From NCBI RefSeq assembly GCF_005780165.1, contig NZ_VAUV01000007.1, forward strand, positions 248,001-312,000: a stretch of 64,000 nucleotides of DNA, given 5' to 3'. The stretch comes from Phragmitibacter flavus (GTDB taxonomy: Bacteria > Verrucomicrobiota > Verrucomicrobiia > Verrucomicrobiales > Verrucomicrobiaceae). Position numbers and translations under genes: made by a program. Under the pieces are notes generated by a model. It saw nothing but the letters and a program-made list of their open reading frames with translations, was not told the origin of the DNA and ran no database searches. Positions within the stretch are counted from its first letter, which is position 1; each line of letters opens with the position of its first letter. Below are positions 34,915 through 43,302 of the stretch, one piece after another.

Positions 34915-36201
34915 TTATGAGATGAGCTTTTTGAGAGTCTGCATGCCCTCGGCTTGCTTCTGGTGCACGAATGCCATGGCTTTTTCAACCTTGGCAAGGG
35001 CGCCTTCGTAGTCGTTGTGGATGCTCATGAGGATCTCGAACATTTTTTCGGCGGGGGTGCTGTCGAATTCGGGCAGCCATTCAGAGAGACCGATGTCCTG
35101 GAACATCCAGCATTTGGGCGAGTGAAATTCGGAATAGGTGTGGATGATGGGAGTGCCGTTTGCCAATGCGATGATGGGGGAATGCGGTTCGTGGCAGACG
35201 ACGGTGTGGGCGCGGGCGAAAACGGAGGCGGCTTCGTCGGCGTTCCAGAATTCGTCGAGGTTGACGACGTGCTGCTGGATCTCGGGAGGAAGTTTGTCGT
35301 AGATGAAGCGTTTGTTGTGCTCCATTTCCTTGTAAACTTCGGGGGCGATGAGGACTTTGAGGCCAGTTTTTTTGACCCACATGGTGATGAGGTCCTGGTA
35401 GACCTTGGCGCGGCGTTCGTCGTCCGCGATCATCTGTGGAGTGGGGTTGAGAGGGTTGAGTTTTTGCGGACGATTGTCGTCGACACCGGGGCTGGTGGGG
35501 GTGTGGGTGCGGAGTTGGATGGTGATGAATTTGCGGTCTTCGAGTCCGTGCTTTTTCATGCGGGCAAGGCCGCGTGTTTCGTCGCGCACGTCGATACCGA
35601 AGCAACCGTCGGGTCCGAATTCGAGGACGGGCGTTTTGACGTTGGCGGCTTTGAGGATGGCGAGAGTTTTGGATTCGCGGGTGTAGATGAAGGAGGCGTT
35701 ATTGAGGTGATCAATGCGGGTTTCCGCGCCTTCGCCACTGACCATGTCGGTGAAATACGACTGGCCGTAGAGGCCGTAGGGTTTGCCGACCTTGCGGCAG
35801 TGGACCATGAAGGTGGTGTCCTGGCCCATGCCGGAGTTGCGCATGAAGAAGTCGGCGCGGGCGATGGCTTTTTGGACGGGTCCGTCGTTTTCAGTGAGCT
35901 TGCCTTGGACGATCTCGACTTTGGGGAATCGGGTGCGCAGCATGGCTTCGACAGGCTCGTTGACGTGGGCGGCCCAAAGAATGATGTGGACGTCGGGAAG
36001 ATGTTGTTCGAGGACGCGAAGGGTGCCGGGGGTATGGCCGATGTCGCCAATGTTTTTAACAGCCCAGGCGGAGTGGAGGAGGACGGTTTTTTTGATTGCG
36101 GGGGACTGGGAGAGGGACGGAAGCGAGGAGGCGCCGAGGGCGAGTCCGGTGGCTTTAATGAAGTGGCGGCGAGAGGAAGGGGAGGAAGCTGCGGAAATCA
36201 T
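34915..36201 (-). CDS. exported polysaccharide pyruvyltransferase-like protein (Tat signal)
   Basis: A 428-residue protein. The N-terminus SSRRHFIKATGLALGASSLP is a twin-arginine signal, unusual for this family. The mature part resembles polysaccharide pyruvyltransferases: VLLHSAWAVKNIGDIGHTPGTL at about residue 39, FFMRNSGMGQDTTF, GKPYGLYGQSY, FIYTRESKTLAIL and FARAHTVVCHEPHSPIIALANGTPII. The reaction normally adds pyruvate or acts as a glycosyltransferase in the cytoplasm, so an exported member may have another role. ATG 36201 is used because the Tat signal starts there; the frame opens 15 codons earlier. Confidence 0.72.
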   Translation of the reverse strand: MISAASSPSSRRHFIKATGLALGASSLPSLSQSPAIKKTVLLHSAWAVKNIGDIGHTPGTLRVLEQHLPDVHIILWAAHVNEPVEAMLRTRFPKVEIVQGKLTENDGPVQKAIARADFFMRNSGMGQDTTFMVHCRKVGKPYGLYGQSYFTDMVSGEGAETRIDHLNNASFIYTRESKTLAILKAANVKTPVLEFGPDGCFGIDVRDETRGLARMKKHGLEDRKFITIQLRTHTPTSPGVDDNRPQKLNPLNPTPQMIADDERRAKVYQDLITMWVKKTGLKVLIAPEVYKEMEHNKRFIYDKLPPEIQQHVVNLDEFWNADEAASVFARAHTVVCHEPHSPIIALANGTPIIHTYSEFHSPKCWMFQDIGLSEWLPEFDSTPAEKMFEILMSIHNDYEGALAKVEKAMAFVHQKQAEGMQTLKKLIS

Positions 36202-36336
36202 GGTGAGGAATAAAGGGGAACGGGATGGAGATGGAATTTCTTCCAATGGGTGAGCGGGTATGGGATAGGGTGAAAAGGATGTCGAGTGTGGTGAGAAGAT
36301 TGGTTAGACTTGGTTGTATCAATTCGATTTAAAAGT

Positions 36337-37116
36337 ATGAAGCCAAAAACTGTTTTTCTTGATGAGATGACCAATCCGGAACTGGAGGAGTTCCTGAAAC
36401 GTCATCACACCGTGTTCATTCCGGTGGGCGCGACGGAGCAGCATGGCCCGCATTCTCCGCTGGGCACGGATGTGTTTTTGCCGAAGGAGATTGCGCGTAG
36501 GGTGGCGTTGGAGAGGGGTGATGTGGTGGTGGCTCCGGCGTTGCCGTATACGTTGTCGTATCCGCATCAGGGGTTTGTGGGCGAGTTCAGTTTGCGGATT
36601 GAAACGTTCATGGCGGTGATTCGTGATGTGGCGGTGTCGTTTGCGAAGAGTGGGTTCAAGAGGATCGTGTTTTTGAATGGTCATTTCGACAACACGTATG
36701 CGCTGGCCTATGCCTGTGCGCAGGCGGCACCGGACATGCCGGCGGATGCGAAGGCGTTTCCGTTCAACCATTGGGATGGATACACGGCGGAGCAGATGCA
36801 GGCATTCGGCATGCATGCGGGGGTGGGGGAGACCTCGATGGTAATGGCGATCAATCCCGATTGGGTTGACGCCGAGAAGTTGAATGTGGAGCATCCGCGA
36901 TTTCCGGAGTCGAAGACGAAATCGGCGGCCTTGCACACGGCGTTTTTTTATTCGAGTCCGGGCAGTGTTTATCGGATCACTGAGAGTGGCACTTGGGGCG
37001 ATGCAACGGGGGCGACCGCGGAGAAGGGGGAGGCGTTTTTGGAACAGGGAACGCGATCGGTGATTGAGCTGCTGGAGGACATGGAGCGCATGCTGGCGGA
37101 GACGCCGATTCGGTGA
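36337..37116 (+). CDS. creatininase family protein
   Basis: A 259-residue cytosolic amidohydrolase. The metal-binding motif GATEQHGPHSPLGTD (E34, H36, D45) is intact, with NGHFDN and MHAGVGETS downstream supplying the remaining ligands. Family members hydrolyse creatinine, form pterin or act in mycofactocin and other pathways; the substrate is not evident. It is divergently transcribed from the exported pyruvyltransferase-like gene with a 135-base gap. A TTG 27 bases upstream keeps the frame open but has no support. Confidence 0.85.
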   Translation: MKPKTVFLDEMTNPELEEFLKRHHTVFIPVGATEQHGPHSPLGTDVFLPKEIARRVALERGDVVVAPALPYTLSYPHQGFVGEFSLRIETFMAVIRDVAVSFAKSGFKRIVFLNGHFDNTYALAYACAQAAPDMPADAKAFPFNHWDGYTAEQMQAFGMHAGVGETSMVMAINPDWVDAEKLNVEHPRFPESKTKSAALHTAFFYSSPGSVYRITESGTWGDATGATAEKGEAFLEQGTRSVIELLEDMERMLAETPIR

Positions 37117-37138
37117 GGTGAGGTGGGGGACCGGGAGG

Positions 37139-37230
37139 GCGGACATTCGTGTCCGCTTTAGTTGGAAAAGAGGCTTCGCCGTTGAGGGAGATGACGCGGA
37201 CAGGCTGCGTAGCCGCGAAGCGAATGTCCG
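37139..37230. repeat. mosaic of inverted repeats in an intergenic gap
   Basis: GCGGACA-TTCG-TGTCCGC (37139-37156) is a perfect hairpin with a UUCG loop. CGGACATTCG (37140-37149) recurs inverted as CGAATGTCCG (37221-37230). The region separates the creatininase from the convergent solute-binding gene, so it may also terminate transcription. Confidence 0.6.
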
Positions 37231-37237
37231 GGCTCCT

Positions 37238-38011
37238 TTATCTCAGCATGAAAGGGATTCCGGCGGCTTGCATGGCGGCCTTTTCTTCGGAGAGGTATTG
37301 CTCGGCGAGTTTTTCGAAACCGCCACTGGCTCGGAACTTGGTGAGGAAGGCGTTGATCTGCTGAAGGAGATCGGGGGTGCCTTTGGCGAGGCCGATGGCC
37401 CAAGTTTCCTCGGTGAAAGGCTTGAGGAGGGCGCGGGTGGTGTCGGGATTTTTCTTTTGGTAACGGTAGATGCTCAATTGGTCGTAGAGGAAGGCGTCGG
37501 CGCGGCCCTGAATGACTTCGAGGACGCAGGCGGCGTCTTCGGAAAAGGCGGTGCGCTTGGTGTTGGGAAGGTTTTTGGTGGCCCAGGATTCGCCGGTGGT
37601 GGAGGATTTGACGGCGAGGCGGCGGTCGGGGGACTTGAGGTCGTCGATGGACTGGATGGGGGAATCTTTGGCAACCAGCAGGGCAAGAGCGGTGAAGGCG
37701 TAGGGTTCGGAGAAGTCGATGGTCTGGCGGCGTTCGTCGGTGGCGGTGAGGGAGGAGATGATGAGGTCGATGTTGCCGGATTTGAGGGCGGTGGTGAGGC
37801 TGCCGAATTCCATGGGGACGATGGTGAGGGGGCGGCCGAGATCGGCGGCGAGGGCTTCGGCGATTTTGACGCTGACGCCATCGGGTTTGCCGGAGCTGTC
37901 CTGGGTTTCAAACGGGGGGTAGTTGAGTTCCATGCCGACGCGAAGGGCATTGGATGGGCCGGGATTGCAGCCGGTCAGGAGCGTCAGGCAAAAAAGAAGG
38001 ATGAGGCGCAT
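37238..38011 (-). CDS. extracellular solute-binding lipoprotein (SBP_bac_3)
   Basis: A 257-residue protein with lipobox LLTGC (Cys about residue 14). After it the pattern is that of amino-acid-binding proteins: LRVGMELNYPPFE at the N-terminus, IDLIISSLTATDERRQTIDFSEPY at about residue 80, and DAFLYDQLSIYRYQ. The ligand is probably a polar amino acid or similar. No permease or ATPase is adjacent, so it may serve another transporter or signal. ATG 38011 is the start of the signal peptide; the frame extends 11 codons upstream. Confidence 0.85.
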   Translation of the reverse strand: MRLILLFCLTLLTGCNPGPSNALRVGMELNYPPFETQDSSGKPDGVSVKIAEALAADLGRPLTIVPMEFGSLTTALKSGNIDLIISSLTATDERRQTIDFSEPYAFTALALLVAKDSPIQSIDDLKSPDRRLAVKSSTTGESWATKNLPNTKRTAFSEDAACVLEVIQGRADAFLYDQLSIYRYQKKNPDTTRALLKPFTEETWAIGLAKGTPDLLQQINAFLTKFRASGGFEKLAEQYLSEEKAAMQAAGIPFMLR

Positions 38012-38064
38012 GGGGGAGTTTGCGCCTTTGGCGGACGTTGGCAAATGATACGGTGGGTGATCAG

Positions 38065-38712
38065 TCAGTTGGATTGACTGACGATCCAGGGGAGGGTGCG
38101 ACCGTCGATCTCTTTGCTTCCGGCCCTGGCGGCGCGACCACGAAGGATATCACCCTCCGCGTGGTGGGTTTTGACGCCGGTGACATAAAGGGGCTTGTCC
38201 CATTCGACGTAGCTGGGCACGTGGTAAACTCTTTGGCAGGGTTTGCGCAGGGCATTGACGACACGGGCGGTTTCACCTACTGGGCCCCCTTCGTGGTAGC
38301 GATGGCAAAGGAGTGAGCCGTCGGGATAGACATGGGTGATCTGGACGACCATGTATCGGTATTTGAGCTGGCTGAAGTGGACGGTTTCCAGTTCTTTTTT
38401 GCGGAGGATTTTGCGGATGCGTTCGGCGTTTTCGAATTCTTCTTTTCTCGTTTTGGCGAGGGCGGTGCGGTGTTCGATAGCTTGATCCGGTTGCAGATTG
38501 AAGGTTTGCTGAAGGTCGGTCGGCAGGTTTTCGAATTCGATTTTGGAGGCTCCGGTGTCGTGCATGATGCGGATGCCGTCGGGTTCGACTTTGAGGAGTC
38601 GGGCGTTGTGATAGGTGGCGTTGTGAACGACGAGTTTTGGCCAGGTGGTTTCTTGGGCGGCTGCGTTGTGTGTGACGAGCAGGAGGATCAGGATGCAAAA
38701 AAGAGGTCGCAT
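38065..38712 (-). CDS. hypothetical secreted protein
   Basis: A 215-residue protein with an N-terminal signal peptide (about residues 1-19, ending NAAAQE). The mature part starts with WPKLVVHNATYHNARLLKVEPDGIRIMHD, a small beta-rich repeat, and ends in a GVKTHHAEGDILRGRAAR segment. The charged central stretch (about residues 83-105) looks helical. No family recognised. It lies about 50 bases before the solute-binding gene on the same strand, so a shared transcript is possible. Confidence 0.65.
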   Translation of the reverse strand: MRPLFCILILLLVTHNAAAQETTWPKLVVHNATYHNARLLKVEPDGIRIMHDTGASKIEFENLPTDLQQTFNLQPDQAIEHRTALAKTRKEEFENAERIRKILRKKELETVHFSQLKYRYMVVQITHVYPDGSLLCHRYHEGGPVGETARVVNALRKPCQRVYHVPSYVEWDKPLYVTGVKTHHAEGDILRGRAARAGSKEIDGRTLPWIVSQSN

Positions 38713-38794
38713 GCTGGGGTTTGACGGAGCGAATCGGTTTTCATTCGATGGGGATGCAATTTCAGGCGGGGATCAGTGTGTTTTGGTTGCGCGC

Positions 38795-38837
38795 CAAAAA
38801 ATAATGACCCCGGCAAATCGATGGACTTGCCGGGGTC
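38795..38837 (-). terminator. Rho-independent terminator after the ThuA/PVC-haem gene
   Basis: On the minus strand, GACCCCGGCAA pairs with TTGCCGGGGTC around a ten-base loop, followed by ATTATTTTTTGG. It lies about 30 bases beyond the stop of the gene at 38866. Confidence 0.88.
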
Positions 38838-38865
38838 GGATAAATTTTTTATAACGAGTGCCGAA

Positions 38866-41800
38866 CTACTTGGCGAACGGATGTTCTTTGAGGAGTTGGT
38901 CGGTGGTGTAGAACATCATGCGGCCGGGGTTGGCGTCGCGGATGGGTTTGACCTGGGAAGGTTTGATCGGGTCGGCTTTGTTGCCAAAGCTGTTGCGGAC
39001 AAAGGTCAGGACGTCGGCGATGTCCTGGTCGTTCAACATGCCGGCGAAGGGCGTCATGGGGACCTGACCGTCGTATTTCTTGCCGTTGACTTCGAGGGGG
39101 CCCATCAAGCCATACATGGTGAGTTTGATGAGGCGGTCGGCATCTTCGGTGACCCATGGGCTTTTTTCGATGGAGGGGAAGGCGGGATCAAGGCCTTTGC
39201 CGTTGGGTTGGTGACAGGTGACGCAGTGGCCTTCGCGGAAGTAGATCTTCTGACCGGCAAGGAACTGGGCTTTGGCTTCAGCATCAAGGTGCGCGGGAGC
39301 GGCGAGTTCGACGTGGTCGGAGACTTCTTTTTCAACGAGTCCTGAAAGGCGGGTCTCGGCGGTTTTATTGGCGTTGGTGCTCCACTCGTCGAGGGGTTTG
39401 CTGGAGGTGATGGCGACGATTTTCTTCGCAGCAGCAATGTCGGGGAGCCACGAAGCAGCGACGGTGGCTTCGAGTCGGACGCGACCATTTTCGTCGTTGG
39501 CGGCTTTTTCAAGCAGGGCAACGGCGTCGGGGATGCGGTCGAAGTTGTAGCGGATGACGCGGACGGCGGCGGCGCGGGCGCGGGCATCTTTGGCGGCGAA
39601 GACCTGATTGAGCAGGGCGGGGTCGACCTGGTTGAGGCCCCAAGTGGTCCAGAGAGCTTCGAGCAAGTGGTGCTCGTATTTGGCGTCGTTTTTGTCGAGG
39701 GCGGCAACCCAGGTTTTGAGCGCAGGGAGCACTTCGGCGGCGGGGCGGCCGCGCAGTTCGTTGCGGGTGCGATAGCGGGCGCGGAGTTCAGGTTCCTTCA
39801 AGTTGTTGAGGAGGGTCTCGATGGAGGCTCCGGCAACTTGAGCGGGCTTGACGAGCGGGCGGCTTGGGTAGGTGATGCGGTAGATGCGGCCGTGGACGTG
39901 GTCGCGAAGGGGATCGCGGGCGTTGTGTTGCATGTGGCCGATGAGGACGTTGTGCCAGTCGATGACGTAGAGGGAGCCGTCGGGGGCGAACTCGAGATCG
40001 ACCGGGCGGAAGTTGCCGTCAGTGCTTTTGAGGAGGTCGTGACGGAAGGTGGTTTTCCAGCCGGTGCCGTTGTCTTCGATTTGATGTTGTTTGATGCCGA
40101 GGAAGCCAATGGAGTTGGCGAGGATGATGTCGCCCTGGACTTCGTCGGGGAAGTGGCGGGAGGAAACGATTTCGAGTCCGGAAGTGGGGCGGACTTTTTG
40201 GCCTTCGGGAATGAGGTCGGGAGTGGAGGGGGTTTTGCTGCCGAAGGTGGGTTTGATGGAGACGGGGAGCATCCAGTTCATGCTGGTGCCGGAGGTGTGC
40301 AGGAAGAAGTCCTGGCCCCATTGATCGAAGACGGCGCCCCATGGATTTGGGATGCCCATCTGCACGGTGCGCTCGAGTTGGCTGCGTTGGGGGCTGTAAC
40401 GGTAGAAACCACCATCGACTGCGCGAATGGGGCCGTAAGCGGTTTCGACGTTGGAGTGAAGGAAGACGCCTTCGCACATGATGATGCCACCGCTGGGGTC
40501 GGCGGTGAAGGCACTGATGGCGTGGTGGGTGTCGTGGGTGTCGAAACCGCCGAGAACGATCTCGGTGGAGTCGGCTTTGTCATCGCCGTTGGTGTCGCGG
40601 ATGAGGACGAGGTTGGGCTCCTGCGAGACGTAAACGCCGTCGGCGGCGAATTCGAAACCGATGGGCAGGTGGAGTTTGTCGGCGAAGACAGTTTCCTTGT
40701 CGGCTTTTCCGTCGCCGTTGGTGTCTTCATAGATGAGGATTTTGTCGTCGGGCATCGCATCGCCAGGACGGTAGTGAGGATAGGTGGGCATGGTGGCGAC
40801 CCAGAGACGGCCTTTGGCGTCGAAGGAGAGCTGCATGGGGTTGGCGAGATTGGGGAACTCTTTTTCGCTGGCGAAGAGTTCGACTTTGTAACCTTCGGGG
40901 ACCGTTAGAGATTTTTCGGCGGCTTCACCGTAAAGGTATTCCTGAGTGCCGTTCTTGGCGCTCGGCTGATAGTTGGTCGGGACGTCGGGAAGTTGGTGGG
41001 TCTTGCTGTCGTCGACGCTGAGATCGGATTTTTTGGAAGAAGCGACGTTGTGAATGAGGGTGTCGCGCAGGGCGGCCATTTCACGGGTCTTTTTGACTTC
41101 GTCAGGATAGTTTTGAGGGCCGAACGGATTGTAGCGTTGGCCGTGGGTGTGGACGCCGTTGAGGATGTGATAGTCGTTGTTCCAGAACCAGTCCTTTTCT
41201 TTCACCGCTTCGCGAACGAGGGCAGGGTCGGCTTTGGAGGTGCGGGACTGGTGTCCGTAAATGCCGGTGGCAAGCAGTTCGGCAATTTTTTCATAGCCGA
41301 GTTCGTTGGGGACGAATCCATCAGTGGTGAGGGGGGCTTCGGTATTGGCGTAGAGGGTTTTGGTGGGGGTGAAGAGGTCGATGAAGGTGAGGCCGTGTTT
41401 TTTGGCGACGGTTTCAATGGTAGCAGAGTAGAGGATGATGTTGGCGTTCTCTTTTTGGCCGTTGGGAAGATCGCGCTGGGCGGACTGGTCTTCAAACGCG
41501 ATGGGAGAGACGAGGACAATGCGGGGTGCGGCTTTGCCATTGTAAGCTTTGGTGAGCGAGTGCTGAACCCAGGCATCGAGTTCGGCTTCGAAGTTGGCGA
41601 CCTTGGAAGGGCCGTCGAAGGATTCGTTGTAGCCGAAGAATGCGACAATCGTGTCGGCTTTCAAATGGGTGAGCCACTGGTCGGGCGTGGGGAAGAAACC
41701 TTTGCCGTTGTGGGTTTTGAGTTCCGGATGGAATTTTTCAGCGCCGGGAAATGCCCATTGGGTGGGGCGGGAAGGATGGGGGCGGAAGCCGGGGGTGTCG

Positions 41801-43041
41801 CCAACGCGGCCCATGTTACGAAGGAAGAGTTGCTGGTCGGGGAAGCGCAGGTGGAGTTCGGTTTCGATGCGATGGTAGTAGACGTCGCGTTCGGCGAGGC
41901 CGTTGCCGATGAGCACGATGCGTTCAGCCTGCGATGGAGCGGCGACGGCTTGTGGGCGGACGGAGGTTGCAGCGGTGGGTTCAACTTGCGGAGCGTGAGG
42001 AGCGCCGGGGCCGCTGTTGTCGGGGTATTTGGGACGCTCGACGCCGCCGGTGGCAGGGCTTTTGCCGAGAGCGTAGTCGGCAGGTTTACGGTTGAGATTT
42101 TTGTAGAATTCGTTTTTGAGGTTGCCGTAGAAGGTAGGTTCGAATTTGTCGACCGGGGTGGCATCGGATTTGTCGGGAACTTTTTGGCCGGTGAGGTAAA
42201 GGGAGGCGTTGATGACCAGGCGGCGGAGGTCTTCGTCGGCGAAATCATCGGAGGAACCGAGGGTGGTGCAGAAGGCTTTGCCTTTGGTGGTGCCGTTGGG
42301 AGCGGTGTATTCGCGCAGCCAAGCGAGCGGCATCATGGGTTTGTTTTTGGGTCCGTCGAGGTTTTTGGATTTGGGGTTGAGCGATTCGGTGACGGCTCCG
42401 CGAAGGAGAATGGTGGCGGCTTTTTCGTCGAGGTTTTTGATGCCGTAGACATCGGTGGCTCCGAAGATTTCACCGACGCTTTTGAGGATCTCGTGGGATT
42501 TGTTGGCGGCTTCGATGACGCTGCGGGTGCCTTCTTTTTTGTGAACGCCGTGATGGTTCACCCAACGTTCTCCGAGGATGGAAAAGCCGAAGTCGGCCCA
42601 TTTGAAGTCGCCGGTTTTGGCGTCGCCTTTGAAGGCGTGGGTGGCGGTGCGGAAGCCAATGACGGGTTTGCCGTCGTTGAGGAATTTGGCGAAGGGGGCG
42701 AGCTGGGCTTCGGGAAGCTGGCGGAAGCGGGTGCCGATGATGAGGAGGTCGGCGTCGTTGAGGGCCTCAGTGCCGGGGGTGTTGGTTTGGAAGTTGGAGT
42801 CGATGTAACCGCCGTCAGGGTTGATGGAGAAAAGGACGGTGCAGTCGAAGCCGTGTTTCTGGCTGAGGATCTTGGCCAGCATGGGGGCGGTTTCCTCGGA
42901 GCGGTATTCCTCATCACCGGCGACCAGCACGATCTTTTTGCCATTGGCGGTGCCTTGTTTGGCGGGCAGGTGAAGCCAGTCGGCGGCGGGAGCCAGCGCG
43001 GTCGAGGCGAAGAGTGCAAGTGCGAGGACGATGTGTTTCAT
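38866..43041 (-). CDS. multidomain exported protein: ThuA, degenerate SGNH, PVC-type dehydrogenase propeller, HEAT, cytochrome c
   Basis: A protein of 1,391 residues with signal peptide. Domains: ThuA-like (about 35-290, KIVLVAGDEEYRSEET and FRTATHAFKGDAK); SGNH-like (about 375-600); six-bladed PVC membrane-bound-dehydrogenase propeller (about 715-1100, LTVPEGYKVELFAS, YEDTNGDGKADKETVF, IPNPWGAVFDQWGQD); HEAT repeats (about 1110-1260); and cytochrome c with CVTCH near the C-terminus. In the SGNH part the block I GDS is GNG and the block V His is replaced (DGFVPNELGY), so catalysis is doubtful. It follows the DUF1552 gene after 260 bases. ATG 43041 is used. Confidence 0.9.
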   Translation of the reverse strand: MKHIVLALALFASTALAPAADWLHLPAKQGTANGKKIVLVAGDEEYRSEETAPMLAKILSQKHGFDCTVLFSINPDGGYIDSNFQTNTPGTEALNDADLLIIGTRFRQLPEAQLAPFAKFLNDGKPVIGFRTATHAFKGDAKTGDFKWADFGFSILGERWVNHHGVHKKEGTRSVIEAANKSHEILKSVGEIFGATDVYGIKNLDEKAATILLRGAVTESLNPKSKNLDGPKNKPMMPLAWLREYTAPNGTTKGKAFCTTLGSSDDFADEDLRRLVINASLYLTGQKVPDKSDATPVDKFEPTFYGNLKNEFYKNLNRKPADYALGKSPATGGVERPKYPDNSGPGAPHAPQVEPTAATSVRPQAVAAPSQAERIVLIGNGLAERDVYYHRIETELHLRFPDQQLFLRNMGRVGDTPGFRPHPSRPTQWAFPGAEKFHPELKTHNGKGFFPTPDQWLTHLKADTIVAFFGYNESFDGPSKVANFEAELDAWVQHSLTKAYNGKAAPRIVLVSPIAFEDQSAQRDLPNGQKENANIILYSATIETVAKKHGLTFIDLFTPTKTLYANTEAPLTTDGFVPNELGYEKIAELLATGIYGHQSRTSKADPALVREAVKEKDWFWNNDYHILNGVHTHGQRYNPFGPQNYPDEVKKTREMAALRDTLIHNVASSKKSDLSVDDSKTHQLPDVPTNYQPSAKNGTQEYLYGEAAEKSLTVPEGYKVELFASEKEFPNLANPMQLSFDAKGRLWVATMPTYPHYRPGDAMPDDKILIYEDTNGDGKADKETVFADKLHLPIGFEFAADGVYVSQEPNLVLIRDTNGDDKADSTEIVLGGFDTHDTHHAISAFTADPSGGIIMCEGVFLHSNVETAYGPIRAVDGGFYRYSPQRSQLERTVQMGIPNPWGAVFDQWGQDFFLHTSGTSMNWMLPVSIKPTFGSKTPSTPDLIPEGQKVRPTSGLEIVSSRHFPDEVQGDIILANSIGFLGIKQHQIEDNGTGWKTTFRHDLLKSTDGNFRPVDLEFAPDGSLYVIDWHNVLIGHMQHNARDPLRDHVHGRIYRITYPSRPLVKPAQVAGASIETLLNNLKEPELRARYRTRNELRGRPAAEVLPALKTWVAALDKNDAKYEHHLLEALWTTWGLNQVDPALLNQVFAAKDARARAAAVRVIRYNFDRIPDAVALLEKAANDENGRVRLEATVAASWLPDIAAAKKIVAITSSKPLDEWSTNANKTAETRLSGLVEKEVSDHVELAAPAHLDAEAKAQFLAGQKIYFREGHCVTCHQPNGKGLDPAFPSIEKSPWVTEDADRLIKLTMYGLMGPLEVNGKKYDGQVPMTPFAGMLNDQDIADVLTFVRNSFGNKADPIKPSQVKPIRDANPGRMMFYTTDQLLKEHPFAK

Positions 43042-43302
43042 GGGTGAATTCGTGAGGACGGGCAAAGCAATACGTGGGCGTGAGGTGAAATATTAGGCGT
43101 TCGTGAGAGAAAGAGAAAGGGCGATCATTTTGAATGCGAATGGGGGAAACGCACAAGGAATTTTTGAATAGCGGGGGTGCGGCGGATTGGGACAGAGTTT
43201 TTCCCTTTCTTCGCGGCGGGCAACGAAGGCGGGATGAAGCAGCGGACCGGGAGGGCCGTTGGCGGGAGGGCGTTTTGTCCGGAAGTGGATTCCGTCGACG
43301 CT

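Noticed and set aside
40993-43047. Long plus-strand frame over the ThuA/PVC-haem gene
   Set aside because: Antisense shadow rich in Gly, Val and Glu; no domain.
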